Shown here: piece after piece, positions 5,164 through 12,956 of the stretch | How positions within the stretch are numbered: the stretch's first letter is position 1 | Layout of the letters: each line of letters opens with the position of its first letter | Assembly: GCA_964531505.1 (NCBI GenBank) | Contig: CAZHDT010000018.1 | Location: forward strand, 1 to 13,167 | Source of the DNA: UBA6264 sp964531505 | GTDB taxonomy: Bacteria > Patescibacteriota > Patescibacteriia > UBA2591 > UBA6264 | Direction of reading: 5' to 3' | Length of the DNA: 13,167 nucleotides | Translations under genes and position numbers: made by a program | Notes under the pieces: generated by a model | Databases searched by the model: none | Seen by the model: only the letters and a program-made list of their open reading frames with translations | What the model was told of the DNA's origin: nothing

Positions 5164-6843
5164 CTAACGATATGATCTTCTTCTCCTCTTTTTATTAAAA
5201 CCCTTATCCGATTGGCCTGTTCTTCCTCCTCGATAATTTGAATAATTTGTTCTTTCACTGCTTTTACTTATCTCGATTCTTCTGCCTCTAAAATTTATTC
5301 CTTTTAAATTTTCTATCACTTCATCAACCCAACTTTTTTCAACTGAAAAAATCAAATATTCCGGCCTTAAATTTATTTTTCCAATTTCAATACCTTTTAA
5401 ATTTTTATTGGTATTAATCAAAGTAAAAAGACTTTTGACGTCAAATCCATTTTTTCTGCCAAGATTCATTTTTAAACTAACATAATCGCTATCCCCTGTT
5501 CTTGAATTAAAAGTCCCATCCCCAGCATTTAAATCGCCAGCATTTTCATAATCGTTCATTGAATGGAATTTATGAAAAATTAAATAATTTATCAAATCTT
5601 CTTTGTTTATTTTCTTTAATTTATCAGTAATTTCCGAAAAATATTTTCCTAAGTCATCTTTTTTAAAATCAACATCCTCTATTTCTTTAATAAAACTATC
5701 AATTTGTTTTTCATAAACATCTTCTCCACTTGGAACCTTTTTGTATTCAAATTTCTTGCCGATCATATTTTCTAAATTTTTAATCCTTCTCACTTCTCCC
5801 GGACTAAGAATGCAAATCGAAATACCACTTTTCTGAGCCCTCCCAGTTCTTCCGCTCCGATGGGTGTAAGCCTCATCTTGGTCAGGAAGATTATAATTTA
5901 TAATATGAGAAAGATTGCTCACATCAATTCCCCTTGCGGCTACATCGGTCGCGACTAATAAACGAATCTGTTTCTTTTTAAATCTATCCATAATTTTTGT
6001 CCGCATATTTTGCGGGATGTCACCATGCAAACATTCGGTATCATAATGCGCCTGTTTTAATTTGTCGGATATTTTTTGAGTTTCGTCTCTGGTACGGCAA
6101 AAAAGAATGCCATAAATTCCCGGCAAAGAATCCAAGATTCGTTTCAAAGCTTCAAAGCGGTCACTGGATCTAACAACAAAATATTCATGAGCCACATTTT
6201 CCGCTCCAATATTTTTTTCTCCAATACTTATTTCCTGGGTCTCCGTCATATAATTTTTGGCGATTGAATAAACTTTTTTAGAAATAGTTGCTGAAAAAAG
6301 CAATGTTCGCCTAGTTTTTGGAGTTTGTTCTAAAATGGCGTCCAAATCATCTTTAAAACCCATATCCAACATTTCATCCGCCTCGTCTAAAACCAACCAT
6401 TTAATGGATTGCAACCTTAAAACTTTTCTCCTAATTAAATCGTGAACGCGACCCGGGGTACCCACAACAATATTAGTTCCATTTTTTAGCGCTTTAATCT
6501 GCAAATCAATTCTTTCCCCGCCGTAAACCGCAGTAATGTTGATTTCTTTTAAATATTTAGCAAACCCTTTCATATCTCTGGATATTTGAATACACAATTC
6601 CCTGGTTGGACAGAGAATTATTGCCTGCAAATCTTTTTCATTTGATTTTATCTGATTTAAAATCGGTAAACCAAAAGCGGCGGTTTTTCCAGTTCCGGTT
6701 TGCGCCAAAGCGATTAAATCTTTTTTTGATTCTAAAATAAACGGAATCGCTTTTTCTTGAATAGGACAAGGTTCAATAAATCCCAAATCAACAAGTCCTT
6801 CCATTATTTTATGATTTAATCCGAGTTGTTTAAATGTAGTCAT
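5164..6843 (-). CDS. DEAD-box ATP-dependent RNA helicase with DbpA-type RNA-binding domain
   Basis: ATP-driven RNA unwinding, in bacteria mainly ribosome assembly and mRNA turnover. The 559 residues show all core motifs: Q motif PCPIQEKAIP (25-34), Walker A AQTGTGKT (47-54), PTREL (79-83), GTPGRV (128-133), DEAD (153-156), SAT (184-186), VATDVAARGID (297-307), HRSGRTGRA (328-336). Residues about 453-527 form a DbpA/CsdA RNA-binding domain (VSLKMNLGRKNGFDVKSL, then GIEIGKINL), and the last 30 are basic and RG/KR-rich (RGGRTGQ, KKRRRRSYR). This layout resembles CsdA/DeaD, a cold-induced helicase, more than RhlE; the sub-family assignment is an inference. It starts 16 bp after typA ends, so it is probably the second gene of that operon, and no Shine-Dalgarno is visible. 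A good terminator follows. Confidence 0.95.
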   Translation of the reverse strand: MTTFKQLGLNHKIMEGLVDLGFIEPCPIQEKAIPFILESKKDLIALAQTGTGKTAAFGLPILNQIKSNEKDLQAIILCPTRELCIQISRDMKGFAKYLKEINITAVYGGERIDLQIKALKNGTNIVVGTPGRVHDLIRRKVLRLQSIKWLVLDEADEMLDMGFKDDLDAILEQTPKTRRTLLFSATISKKVYSIAKNYMTETQEISIGEKNIGAENVAHEYFVVRSSDRFEALKRILDSLPGIYGILFCRTRDETQKISDKLKQAHYDTECLHGDIPQNMRTKIMDRFKKKQIRLLVATDVAARGIDVSNLSHIINYNLPDQDEAYTHRSGRTGRAQKSGISICILSPGEVRRIKNLENMIGKKFEYKKVPSGEDVYEKQIDSFIKEIEDVDFKKDDLGKYFSEITDKLKKINKEDLINYLIFHKFHSMNDYENAGDLNAGDGTFNSRTGDSDYVSLKMNLGRKNGFDVKSLFTLINTNKNLKGIEIGKINLRPEYLIFSVEKSWVDEVIENLKGINFRGRRIEISKSSERTNYSNYRGGRTGQSDKGFNKKRRRRSYR

Positions 6844-6859
6844 AAATCGTTAATAATTT

Positions 6860-8656
6860 TTATAATAATTCTTTTTCTTTTTTAGTTCTTTTTATTTGAG
6901 ATAAATGCTCTTTTCTTAATCGAATACTTTTGGGAGTAATTTCTAAAAATTCATCTTCTTTTATAATCTCTAAACCTCTTTCCAAAGTCACTTCTAATGG
7001 AGCAGTTAGGATTATGGCATCATCCGACCCAGAAGCCCTCATATTGGTTAAATTTTTTCCTTTAATAGGATTTACCCACATATCATTTCCTTTTGATACG
7101 TTGCCAATAATCATTCCGTTGTAAACTGCCGTATTTGGATGAATATAAATCCGGCCCCTTTCTTCCAACTTCCAAATGGCATAAGCCAAGGCTTTGCCGG
7201 TTTCCATGGAAACCATGGATCCGAATTCATGCTTATCAATCTCCCCGGCGTAATCTTTAAAGCCAATTACCCGACTGGTAAAAATACCTTCGCCCTTTGT
7301 GTCAATAATAAAATCTCCCCGATAACCTAAAATGCCGCGCGTGGGAACTTCAAAAATCAATCTTTGATTATTCTGCCCTGATTTCATATCAATTATTTTT
7401 CCTTTTCGTTTTGACAATTTATCTATGACCATTCCAGCCATTTCTTTTGGCACATCTATAATCACCTCTTCATACGGCTCTTGTTTTTTTCCACCTTCAT
7501 TTTTGATAATTACTTTGGGCTGGGAAACTTGCATTTCAAAATTTTCTCTTCTCATATTCTCCAAAAGAATAGCGATGTGCAATTCTCCTCGGCCGTAAAT
7601 CTTAAAACACCCATTTATCGTATTAAAATCAATTTTTAAACCCACATTAACTTCCAATTCTTTTTCCAATCTTTCTTTTAATTTGCCACCGGTAACATAT
7701 TTGCCTTCTCGGCCGGCAAAAGGAGAATTATTTATCATTAAATTGAGAGAAATAGTCGGTTCATCAATCTTAATAGCCGGCAACATCTCCTGGTCGTTAC
7801 TTTGGCAAATTGTTTCTCCAATATATATATTCGGCAATCCCGCGATCATCACAATATCGCCAGCCATCGCTTCATCAACCTCTTTTCTATTTAATCCGTA
7901 AAAAGTATATAAATTACTTATCTTGCCTATTCGATATTTATTCTCATTTTCTTTTATCACCACCGTCATACCATTTTTTACTTTGCCTTCATATATTCTG
8001 CCAATTGCCATTCTCCCCATATAGTTATCATAAGCTAAATTAAAAGCTTGGATTCTTAATGGTTTTTGACATGCTTGTTCGCTTGAAGCCGGACTCACCT
8101 TTTCTAATATCAAATCAAGGAGTGGGGACAAATCATTGCTTTTATCATCTAATTTTCTTTTTGCTATTCCCTGCCGGGAAATAGTATAAATCGTTTCAAA
8201 ATCAAGCTGTTCATTGCTTGCGCCCAAATCCATAAACAATTCAAGCACCATATTATGGACTTCGTCCGGTCTTGCCGCCGGCTTGTCTATCTTGTTAATA
8301 ACAACAATCGGTTTTAAATTAAGCTCTAAAGATTTTTTTAAAACAAATTTTGTTTGGGGCATCGGCCCTTCCTGAGCGTCAACCAAAAGCAAAACAGAAT
8401 CAATTGACCTTAATATTCTTTCTACCTCTGAACTAAAATCGGCATGGCCGGGCGTATCAACGATGTTTATTTTCGTTCCTTTATAAATTAAAGAAGTATT
8501 TTTTGAATAAATCGTGATTCCCCTTTCTTTTTCCAATACATTTGAATCCATACTTACATCTTCATCGGCCATTTTTGTCTGACGCATCAAGGCATCGGTC
8601 AAAGTTGTTTTTCCATGGTCTACATGGGCAATAATTGCGATATTTCTTATTTCCAT
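6860..8656 (-). CDS. typA: Translational GTPase TypA/BipA
   Basis: Ribosome-binding GTPase of the EF-G-like family; BipA helps assemble the large ribosomal subunit and is needed for growth at low temperature in E. coli. The 598 residues match the family (about 607). G1 is AHVDHGKT (10-17), G2 RGITI (45-49), G3 DTPGH (67-71), G4 NKID (121-124), G5 SRQG (160-163). Domain 2, domain V (GRGELHIAIL, then EPYEEVIIDVP) and the BipA-specific C-terminal domain (ATGs of NTAVYNGMIIG, TNMRASGSDDA) are all present. The ATG at 8656 gives the canonical MEIRNIAIIAHVDHGKT opening. A weak AGGT lies 14 nt upstream. Control may involve the 8711-8898 region. The helicase gene follows 16 bp downstream. Confidence 0.96.
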   Translation of the reverse strand: MEIRNIAIIAHVDHGKTTLTDALMRQTKMADEDVSMDSNVLEKERGITIYSKNTSLIYKGTKINIVDTPGHADFSSEVERILRSIDSVLLLVDAQEGPMPQTKFVLKKSLELNLKPIVVINKIDKPAARPDEVHNMVLELFMDLGASNEQLDFETIYTISRQGIAKRKLDDKSNDLSPLLDLILEKVSPASSEQACQKPLRIQAFNLAYDNYMGRMAIGRIYEGKVKNGMTVVIKENENKYRIGKISNLYTFYGLNRKEVDEAMAGDIVMIAGLPNIYIGETICQSNDQEMLPAIKIDEPTISLNLMINNSPFAGREGKYVTGGKLKERLEKELEVNVGLKIDFNTINGCFKIYGRGELHIAILLENMRRENFEMQVSQPKVIIKNEGGKKQEPYEEVIIDVPKEMAGMVIDKLSKRKGKIIDMKSGQNNQRLIFEVPTRGILGYRGDFIIDTKGEGIFTSRVIGFKDYAGEIDKHEFGSMVSMETGKALAYAIWKLEERGRIYIHPNTAVYNGMIIGNVSKGNDMWVNPIKGKNLTNMRASGSDDAIILTAPLEVTLERGLEIIKEDEFLEITPKSIRLRKEHLSQIKRTKKEKELL

Positions 8657-8710
8657 AATCTTAACGAATTTACCTGTTTATTTTTTTAACAATGTTATTT
8701 TATAATGATA

Positions 8711-8863
8711 AAAACAGAAATCATCTCGCGAATTGAGATGATTTTTTTAGGCGAATTTTGACTAATATAACTATAAATCAAAAATATATGCTTTTAAAAA
8801 AATTCTACTGCGTCAATCGCCGCTTTTTCTGTATTTCTTCTAACTTTTTATTATCCACCTAAT
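8711..8863 (-). ncRNA. Candidate small RNA or typA leader/attenuator
   Basis: A strong promoter (8870-8898) and a terminator-like hairpin (8718-8744, then TTTCTGTTTTT) on the minus strand bracket about 150 nt with no gene, between the ABC transporter and typA. The unit could be a free small RNA, or the start of the typA message with a terminator 62 nt before the typA ATG. Besides the terminator, GGCGA (minus strand, 8821-8817) can pair with TCGCC (8754-8750). A 17-codon frame (8805-8858) starts 5 nt after the predicted +1. No known RNA family is recognised, and there is no expression evidence. Confidence 0.35.
8718..8744. terminator. Terminator-like hairpin upstream of typA
   Basis: AAATCATCTC (8718-8727) pairs over 10 bp with GAGATGATTT (8735-8744), loop GCGAATT. 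A run of T follows on the plus strand to 8748; on the minus strand TTTCTGTTTTT follows. The relevant direction is probably minus: end of the ABC gene message, end of a small RNA, or attenuation before typA. Confidence 0.7.
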
Positions 8864-8871
8864 GTCATTAG
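8859..8871. promoter_or_regulatory. 13-bp palindrome over the 8870-8898 promoter (possible operator)
   Basis: CTAATGTCATTAG is a perfect inverted repeat (CTAATG / CATTAG, 1-bp centre at 8865). It spans from the downstream edge of the -10 to just past the predicted +1 at 8863, a position where a bound protein would block initiation. No regulator gene is visible in the window. Confidence 0.35.
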
Positions 8872-8898
8872 ATTAGCAAATCTTAACCAATATGTCAA
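8870..8898 (-). promoter_or_regulatory. Strong promoter between the ABC gene and typA
   Basis: Minus strand: perfect TTGACA (8898-8893), 17-bp spacer ending in TGC, and TAATCT (8875-8870), an extended -10. Predicted start near 8863. It is one of the closest matches to a sigma-70 consensus in the window and has no recognisable gene until typA at 8656. The rest of 8657-8964 holds only the features listed here plus a GTTAATTTAAC palindrome at 8925-8935. Confidence 0.65.
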
Positions 8899-8964
8899 GA
8901 GACGTTAACAAAACTACCTCTCCTGTTAATTTAACAACTATAAAAATATGATTTTATTTTTTGA

Positions 8965-10752
8965 TTAAAGCAACCCCATTTGAAGTTCATAAAGCTGACG
9001 ATATTTACCGTTGGAAATTTTAATCAAGTCGTCATGTTTTCCTTGTTCAACAATTTTCCCATTATCAATAACAAAAATTCTATCCGCTCTTCTAACCGTG
9101 CTTAAACGATGGGCAATAATAAAAGTGGTTCTATTTTCCATTAATTTCTCCAATGAATTCTGAATAAATTTTTCCGATTTAGCGTCCAAAGCCGAAGTTG
9201 GTTCGTCTAAAATAAGAATCTTGGGATTTTTCAAAATTGCCCGCGCAATAGCTATTCTTTGTTTTTGCCCAACTGAGAGTTTTATCCCTCGTTCTCCAAC
9301 AATTTGTTCGTATTTTTTAGGAAATAGCTCTATGAAATCATTAGCATGTCCATGCTTAGCAGCTTGAATAATTTCTTCATTAGAAGCCATAAAACTCCCA
9401 TAAGCAATATTATTTAAAATCGTATCATTAAATAAAATAACTTCTTGCGGAACAACAGCGATGTTACTTCTTAAAAATCTTAGATCTATATTTTTAATAT
9501 TATGCCCATCAATCAAAATTTTTCCCCTTTGAGGAAAATAATAAGCTGAAATTAAATCAATTAAAGTGCTTTTGCCCGCACCTGATTCGCCCACTAAAGC
9601 AATAACCTCTCCTGGATTTACTTTAAAACTAATGTCATTAACAATCAATTCTTTATTATTTCGATAAGAAAAACTAACTTGATCAAAAATAACCTCTCCT
9701 TTAATTTCAGAAATTTTAATCTTCTTTTCTGGGCAATATCTTTCCTTTGGCAAGTCTAAAATCTTTTTTGCTCGGGACAATGCCACTAAACCATTTTGGA
9801 CTGTTTCCCAATTATTCCCTAAGCGAACGAAAGGATGAAAAATCATGGATGCATAACTAGTAAACATAATCAATTGACCAATGGTCATTTGTCCCTGACG
9901 AATATAAATAATAGAAAAAACAAAAATAATAGATTGGATTAAGGTGATGATAAATCTTTGGAAAAAATTGATTTTCTGCCAAATAGCAACTATTTCAGTC
10001 CAGATATTTGCTATTCCTAAAGAAAAATTGGTAAAAAGTCTTTTTTTCTCATATTTTTCCGCGCCAGCTTGCTTAATGGTCGGAATATTTAAAATAGTTT
10101 CATAGCCGTGACTGAAAGCTTTAGAATAAGCTTTATATCCTTTAATTTGTAATTTAGCGGCTGGACTAACTATTCTAATTAAAACAAAAATATAAATTAC
10201 CAATCCCGTAGTTAAAAGAATCCCAAAAAATGGATTAATTGAAAAACAAATAATTAATCCCACTAAAAAACTTAAAATCTGCGGCGCCAAACTAATAACT
10301 AATCCTAAAATCCTGGTCATCCAATTTCCCGCCCGTTCTATTTTATCAACGACTTCTCCGGCTTTCTGATTTTTATAAAATGATAATGGGAGCTCTAAAA
10401 TTATACCTAAAACATTCGTCATGTAATTAGCGTAAACAATATAACTCAATTTTTCACCCTTCATTCCATTTCTCCAATCAATAAAATCAGCTAAGATTTT
10501 TACTACTGCCCAAATAATTAAAAAAAATAAAAAATACGGAATAATTAAATTATTGCCTAAAAAAATTGTTTTATTATCTAAAATAGAATCTATCAATCGA
10601 CCAGTGATATAGGGCATTATTCCATTAATTAAAGCTGAAACTAAACCAAAAAAAGAAATGGCGATAATCGCTTTTTTATAATTTCTTAATTGGGCAAACA
10701 TCTCTTTTGCGCCCTCTGACAAAATTTTTAATTGTTTTTTATTTTTTTTCAT
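8965..10752 (-). CDS. ABC exporter half-transporter (permease-ATPase fusion, MsbA/multidrug type)
   Basis: A single-chain half-transporter that dimerises to export lipids, peptides or drugs using ATP; the substrate cannot be told. Of 595 residues, about 25-310 form the type-I exporter membrane domain (helices near 28-50, 72-92, 150-172, 176-196, 262-284, 291-310). The ATPase domain has Walker A GESGAGKST (388-396), Q-loop Gln436, signature LSVGQ (492-496, Val where LSGGQ has Gly), Walker B ILILDEP (512-518, catalytic Glu517), D-loop SALD (520-523) and H-loop His548 (IIAHRLSTVRRAD). It begins with a lysine-rich cytoplasmic tail and has no signal peptide. No Shine-Dalgarno is visible before the ATG at 10752. 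A long hairpin (10796-10845) separates it from the upstream envelope operon, so it is probably transcribed on its own. Confidence 0.94.
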   Translation of the reverse strand: MKKNKKQLKILSEGAKEMFAQLRNYKKAIIAISFFGLVSALINGIMPYITGRLIDSILDNKTIFLGNNLIIPYFLFFLIIWAVVKILADFIDWRNGMKGEKLSYIVYANYMTNVLGIILELPLSFYKNQKAGEVVDKIERAGNWMTRILGLVISLAPQILSFLVGLIICFSINPFFGILLTTGLVIYIFVLIRIVSPAAKLQIKGYKAYSKAFSHGYETILNIPTIKQAGAEKYEKKRLFTNFSLGIANIWTEIVAIWQKINFFQRFIITLIQSIIFVFSIIYIRQGQMTIGQLIMFTSYASMIFHPFVRLGNNWETVQNGLVALSRAKKILDLPKERYCPEKKIKISEIKGEVIFDQVSFSYRNNKELIVNDISFKVNPGEVIALVGESGAGKSTLIDLISAYYFPQRGKILIDGHNIKNIDLRFLRSNIAVVPQEVILFNDTILNNIAYGSFMASNEEIIQAAKHGHANDFIELFPKKYEQIVGERGIKLSVGQKQRIAIARAILKNPKILILDEPTSALDAKSEKFIQNSLEKLMENRTTFIIAHRLSTVRRADRIFVIDNGKIVEQGKHDDLIKISNGKYRQLYELQMGLL

Positions 10753-10795
10753 TATTTAACATTGACTCATTTAAAAACACTTTTCTTATCAATCC

Positions 10796-10845
10796 ATAAT
10801 TTAAAGTAAAGGTATCCATATTTGGATACCTTTACTTTAAATTAT
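10796..10845. terminator. 22-bp perfect hairpin, probable terminator of the envelope operon
   Basis: 10796-10817 and 10824-10845 are perfect reverse complements (22 bp) around a 6-nt loop, with GGTATCC/GGATACC at the apex and A/T-rich lower stem. On the minus strand it lies 53 bp past the stop of the 10898-11791 gene. No run of T follows outside the stem; the T-rich part is inside it, as in the other terminators here. A minus-strand TTGACA (10862-10857) stands 17 bp before TAAAGT within the arm, so it might instead be a promoter-linked operator for the ABC gene. Confidence 0.6.
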
Positions 10846-10897
10846 AATAAATACAGTGTCAATTATGTTTATAGGGTTAACATTAAAATTATAATTT

Positions 10898-11791
10898 TTA
10901 TTCCGTGCCCATTAAGATTTTACCGCATTTTAATTCAGCTTTTTGAGCAAAAATCATCACGTCATCAATCTGAGGCTCAATTGCGGTTAATTTTTCTCCG
11001 TTTTTAAGAGTTATAGTAACCACCAGGTCGTGAGTCTGAAAAATCTTTTCCACTTCGCAATGGCCAATAGCTTGTTTAATTGATTCCCAAATATCAATTT
11101 CTTCTCCTTGTCCGGAATTGAACCAATCAAGAGCAATTGCTTCTATTTTTCTGATAATATTGTCTCTGTTAAAACTAAAAATCTTTTGCTGAATGTCTTG
11201 AGAAAATATTTTTTTAATATCTTCGGAATACTGAGACCCATCCCCCGGAGCTTCATAAGAAAATTTGTTCAAATCATAAAAAGATAATTCGTTAGGATAA
11301 TTTATTTTAACTGGACCAGATGCCCCACTTAATGTTTTTAGCTTGTCATCTTGAAAAATGAATTCTTCGCAAAGCGCCCAAACCGACAAAGGAAATAAAT
11401 TTTGTTCCGGATTAAGATTTTCAATTACGCAGAAATTGTAACTGTCATTTCTTGTTTTCCAACTAAAACGGCTTTGAGTTAAAAGATAATCCGTGATAGC
11501 TTTTTCCATTTGATTATTACCAAATGTTTGATTATTTTCTGATAAACATTTAGTGAATTCGCAATTTGGCCCATTTCTTCCGACATAAGTGCCATCCGGA
11601 CAAATCTTTACTTCCTGCGTACAAAAAATTGGTTCAGAAGGATGAATAAATTGGGAGGGGGAAACCGGCTCAGGTCGATAAACAAATTTCGTTAAAACAA
11701 CCCAAAGGACCACGCCCAATAAAACTACGGGAAAAATGATAAATAAAATCTTTTTGTTTTTAGATTGCTGTTCAAAAATCATTTTATTCAT
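10898..11791 (-). CDS. Membrane-anchored envelope protein with a four-cysteine 'CPDG-YVGR-GP-C' motif
   Basis: Function unknown. The 297-residue protein has a basic N-terminus, one membrane helix (about 14-35, ILFIIFPVVLLGVVLWVVL) and an outward-facing remainder by the positive-inside rule. Just outside the membrane, after a proline-rich linker (39-54), lies a four-cysteine block: Cys57, Cys64, Cys77, Cys82, around CPDGTYVGRNGPNCEF (64-79). I recall this motif from many CPR and some other bacterial surface proteins; the cysteines probably form two disulfides. The remaining 200 residues contain further cysteines and may be a second domain (AIGHCEVEKIF... VTITLKNGEKL). The ATG at 11791 is 12 nt after the DUF4349-like gene's stop, so the two are an operon and may act together at the cell surface. 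No Shine-Dalgarno is seen. Met4 is an alternative start. Confidence 0.8.
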   Translation of the reverse strand: MNKMIFEQQSKNKKILFIIFPVVLLGVVLWVVLTKFVYRPEPVSPSQFIHPSEPIFCTQEVKICPDGTYVGRNGPNCEFTKCLSENNQTFGNNQMEKAITDYLLTQSRFSWKTRNDSYNFCVIENLNPEQNLFPLSVWALCEEFIFQDDKLKTLSGASGPVKINYPNELSFYDLNKFSYEAPGDGSQYSEDIKKIFSQDIQQKIFSFNRDNIIRKIEAIALDWFNSGQGEEIDIWESIKQAIGHCEVEKIFQTHDLVVTITLKNGEKLTAIEPQIDDVMIFAQKAELKCGKILMGTE

Positions 11792-11803
11792 TTTTAACGG
11801 CTA

Positions 11804-12832
11804 TTATCTTTTCCAAATATATTTAGTTAATCGCCAACCGTATTTTACAACAATTAAAACGATGAAAAGATAAATGACATATTGGAGAATTAAGAATAAT
11901 AACGCGACTAAATTAATCGTAATATCTTGAACAACTCCGTTAACATCGCGGACAAATGATTTAATTGCAGTTTTCCACGAATCTTTCAAATTATCCCCGT
12001 CAATAAACTTATTTTCCAAAATATAAACATTGAAATAAGTATAATCTAACCGATCAAGTTGTTCAGCTTTGGAACGTTCTAATCTCTCCAATTGCGCGTT
12101 AATATTAATCCGTTCTTGGGTAAGCCTTTCAATAATTCCAATCTTGCTGTCAATAATTTTTGCCAAACTTTCCACGTCTTGGGTCTTAGTTGCCAAATTT
12201 GTAATATCATCATAAGCTTTTACCGCATTATTTAAAATTTCTTCAATAGAAGCCATTTTCTTTTCTAATATTTCCGCTTCACTGGTATAATCGTTAATCA
12301 AACGTTTGATCGTGTAAACACTTTCATTAAGTTCTTTGGGATTTAATGTTTCAATAATCGCTAAAATTTCCGGCACGCTATCATGTTTAACTTTGAAATT
12401 ATAATTACAACTTTTTTCATATTCATTGGCTCTTTCAAAAATTACATCATCGCGCGACTTTAAAATCGCGATTTGGCCACAAGTATCATTTAAATAGCGC
12501 GTTTCAATGTTGGCGCTATATTCAGTCACCTCAAAATCTTCAGCATCATCGCCCATTACTACATTGCCATTAACAGGAGGAACAGACGGCGATGTGATAT
12601 TTCGAATAGACAAACCGATATCACTGCTATCCTTACTATACGCCATTTCTTCGCTTACTCCATAATAGGCTCCACTCGCATCAAAAGCCGGCGCGTTCTG
12701 TCCTTTAATGCCAATTAATGACGAACTAATCAAACGAACGGCAAAGGCAATAACAACAATAGCCACTAATGCTAACCCGGCTATTTTAAAAATATTCGCC
12801 GGTTTTAAATTTAAATTACTTGGAATTTGCAT
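11804..12832 (-). CDS. DUF4349-like membrane protein with central coiled coil
   Basis: A 342-residue protein with the layout of DUF4349 proteins: N-terminal membrane helix (about 15-34), an extracytoplasmic domain (about 100-165), a long coiled coil (about 180-262, heptads in LTQERININAQLERLERSKA), a short strand (YFNVYIL) and a C-terminal membrane helix (about 304-330) followed by a basic tail (RLTKYIWKR). Both ends would be cytoplasmic and the loop outside. Cys118 and Cys142 in the outer domain could form a disulfide. The family's function is not established. The domain assignment rests on architecture and on the coiled coil-strand-membrane ending, not a search. It is the first gene of a pair with the cysteine-motif protein; an extended -10 (12886-12894) lies upstream. 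Confidence 0.75.
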   Translation of the reverse strand: MQIPSNLNLKPANIFKIAGLALVAIVVIAFAVRLISSSLIGIKGQNAPAFDASGAYYGVSEEMAYSKDSSDIGLSIRNITSPSVPPVNGNVVMGDDAEDFEVTEYSANIETRYLNDTCGQIAILKSRDDVIFERANEYEKSCNYNFKVKHDSVPEILAIIETLNPKELNESVYTIKRLINDYTSEAEILEKKMASIEEILNNAVKAYDDITNLATKTQDVESLAKIIDSKIGIIERLTQERININAQLERLERSKAEQLDRLDYTYFNVYILENKFIDGDNLKDSWKTAIKSFVRDVNGVVQDITINLVALLFLILQYVIYLFIVLIVVKYGWRLTKYIWKR

Positions 12833-12885
12833 ACATTTTATTTTAGAATTAATAAATATTTATTTACTTACTTTAAATAGAACGA

Positions 12886-12894
12886 ATTTTAACA
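12886..12894 (-). promoter_or_regulatory. Probable promoter of the envelope operon
   Basis: Minus strand TGTTAAAAT (12894-12886) is an extended -10; the -35 is poor. Predicted start near 12879, leader about 46 nt to ATG 12832. The 14-bp AT palindrome AATAAATATTTATT (12851-12864) lies in the leader. No clear terminator separates this operon from the upstream 39-residue gene. Confidence 0.4.
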
Positions 12895-12956
12895 AAAAAA
12901 ATAACTTTTAAAAAAATCTATCAAAATCTTTATATAATAAATAACATTATCATAAT

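Noticed and set aside
8873..8911. A 12-codon minus-strand frame from TTG 8911, preceded by AGGAGAGG at 5 nt spacing, after the ABC gene
   Set aside because: The ribosome-site match is good, but the frame is tiny, overlaps the TTGACA/TAATCT promoter and has no recognisable product; chance is likelier.
10822..11007. Plus-strand frame of 61 codons
   Set aside because: It starts in the loop of the 22-bp hairpin and runs antisense to the end of the cysteine-motif protein gene; low-complexity composition.
297..12877. TTTAAAGTAA-like words near 297, 10800 and 12870 (the last inverted) as a possible dispersed repeat
   Set aside because: Ten-base AT-rich words recur by chance in a genome near 30% GC, and the flanks do not match.
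12708..12911. Plus-strand frame of 67 codons
   Set aside because: Antisense to the N-terminal membrane helix of the DUF4349-like gene, which explains its hydrophobic look.
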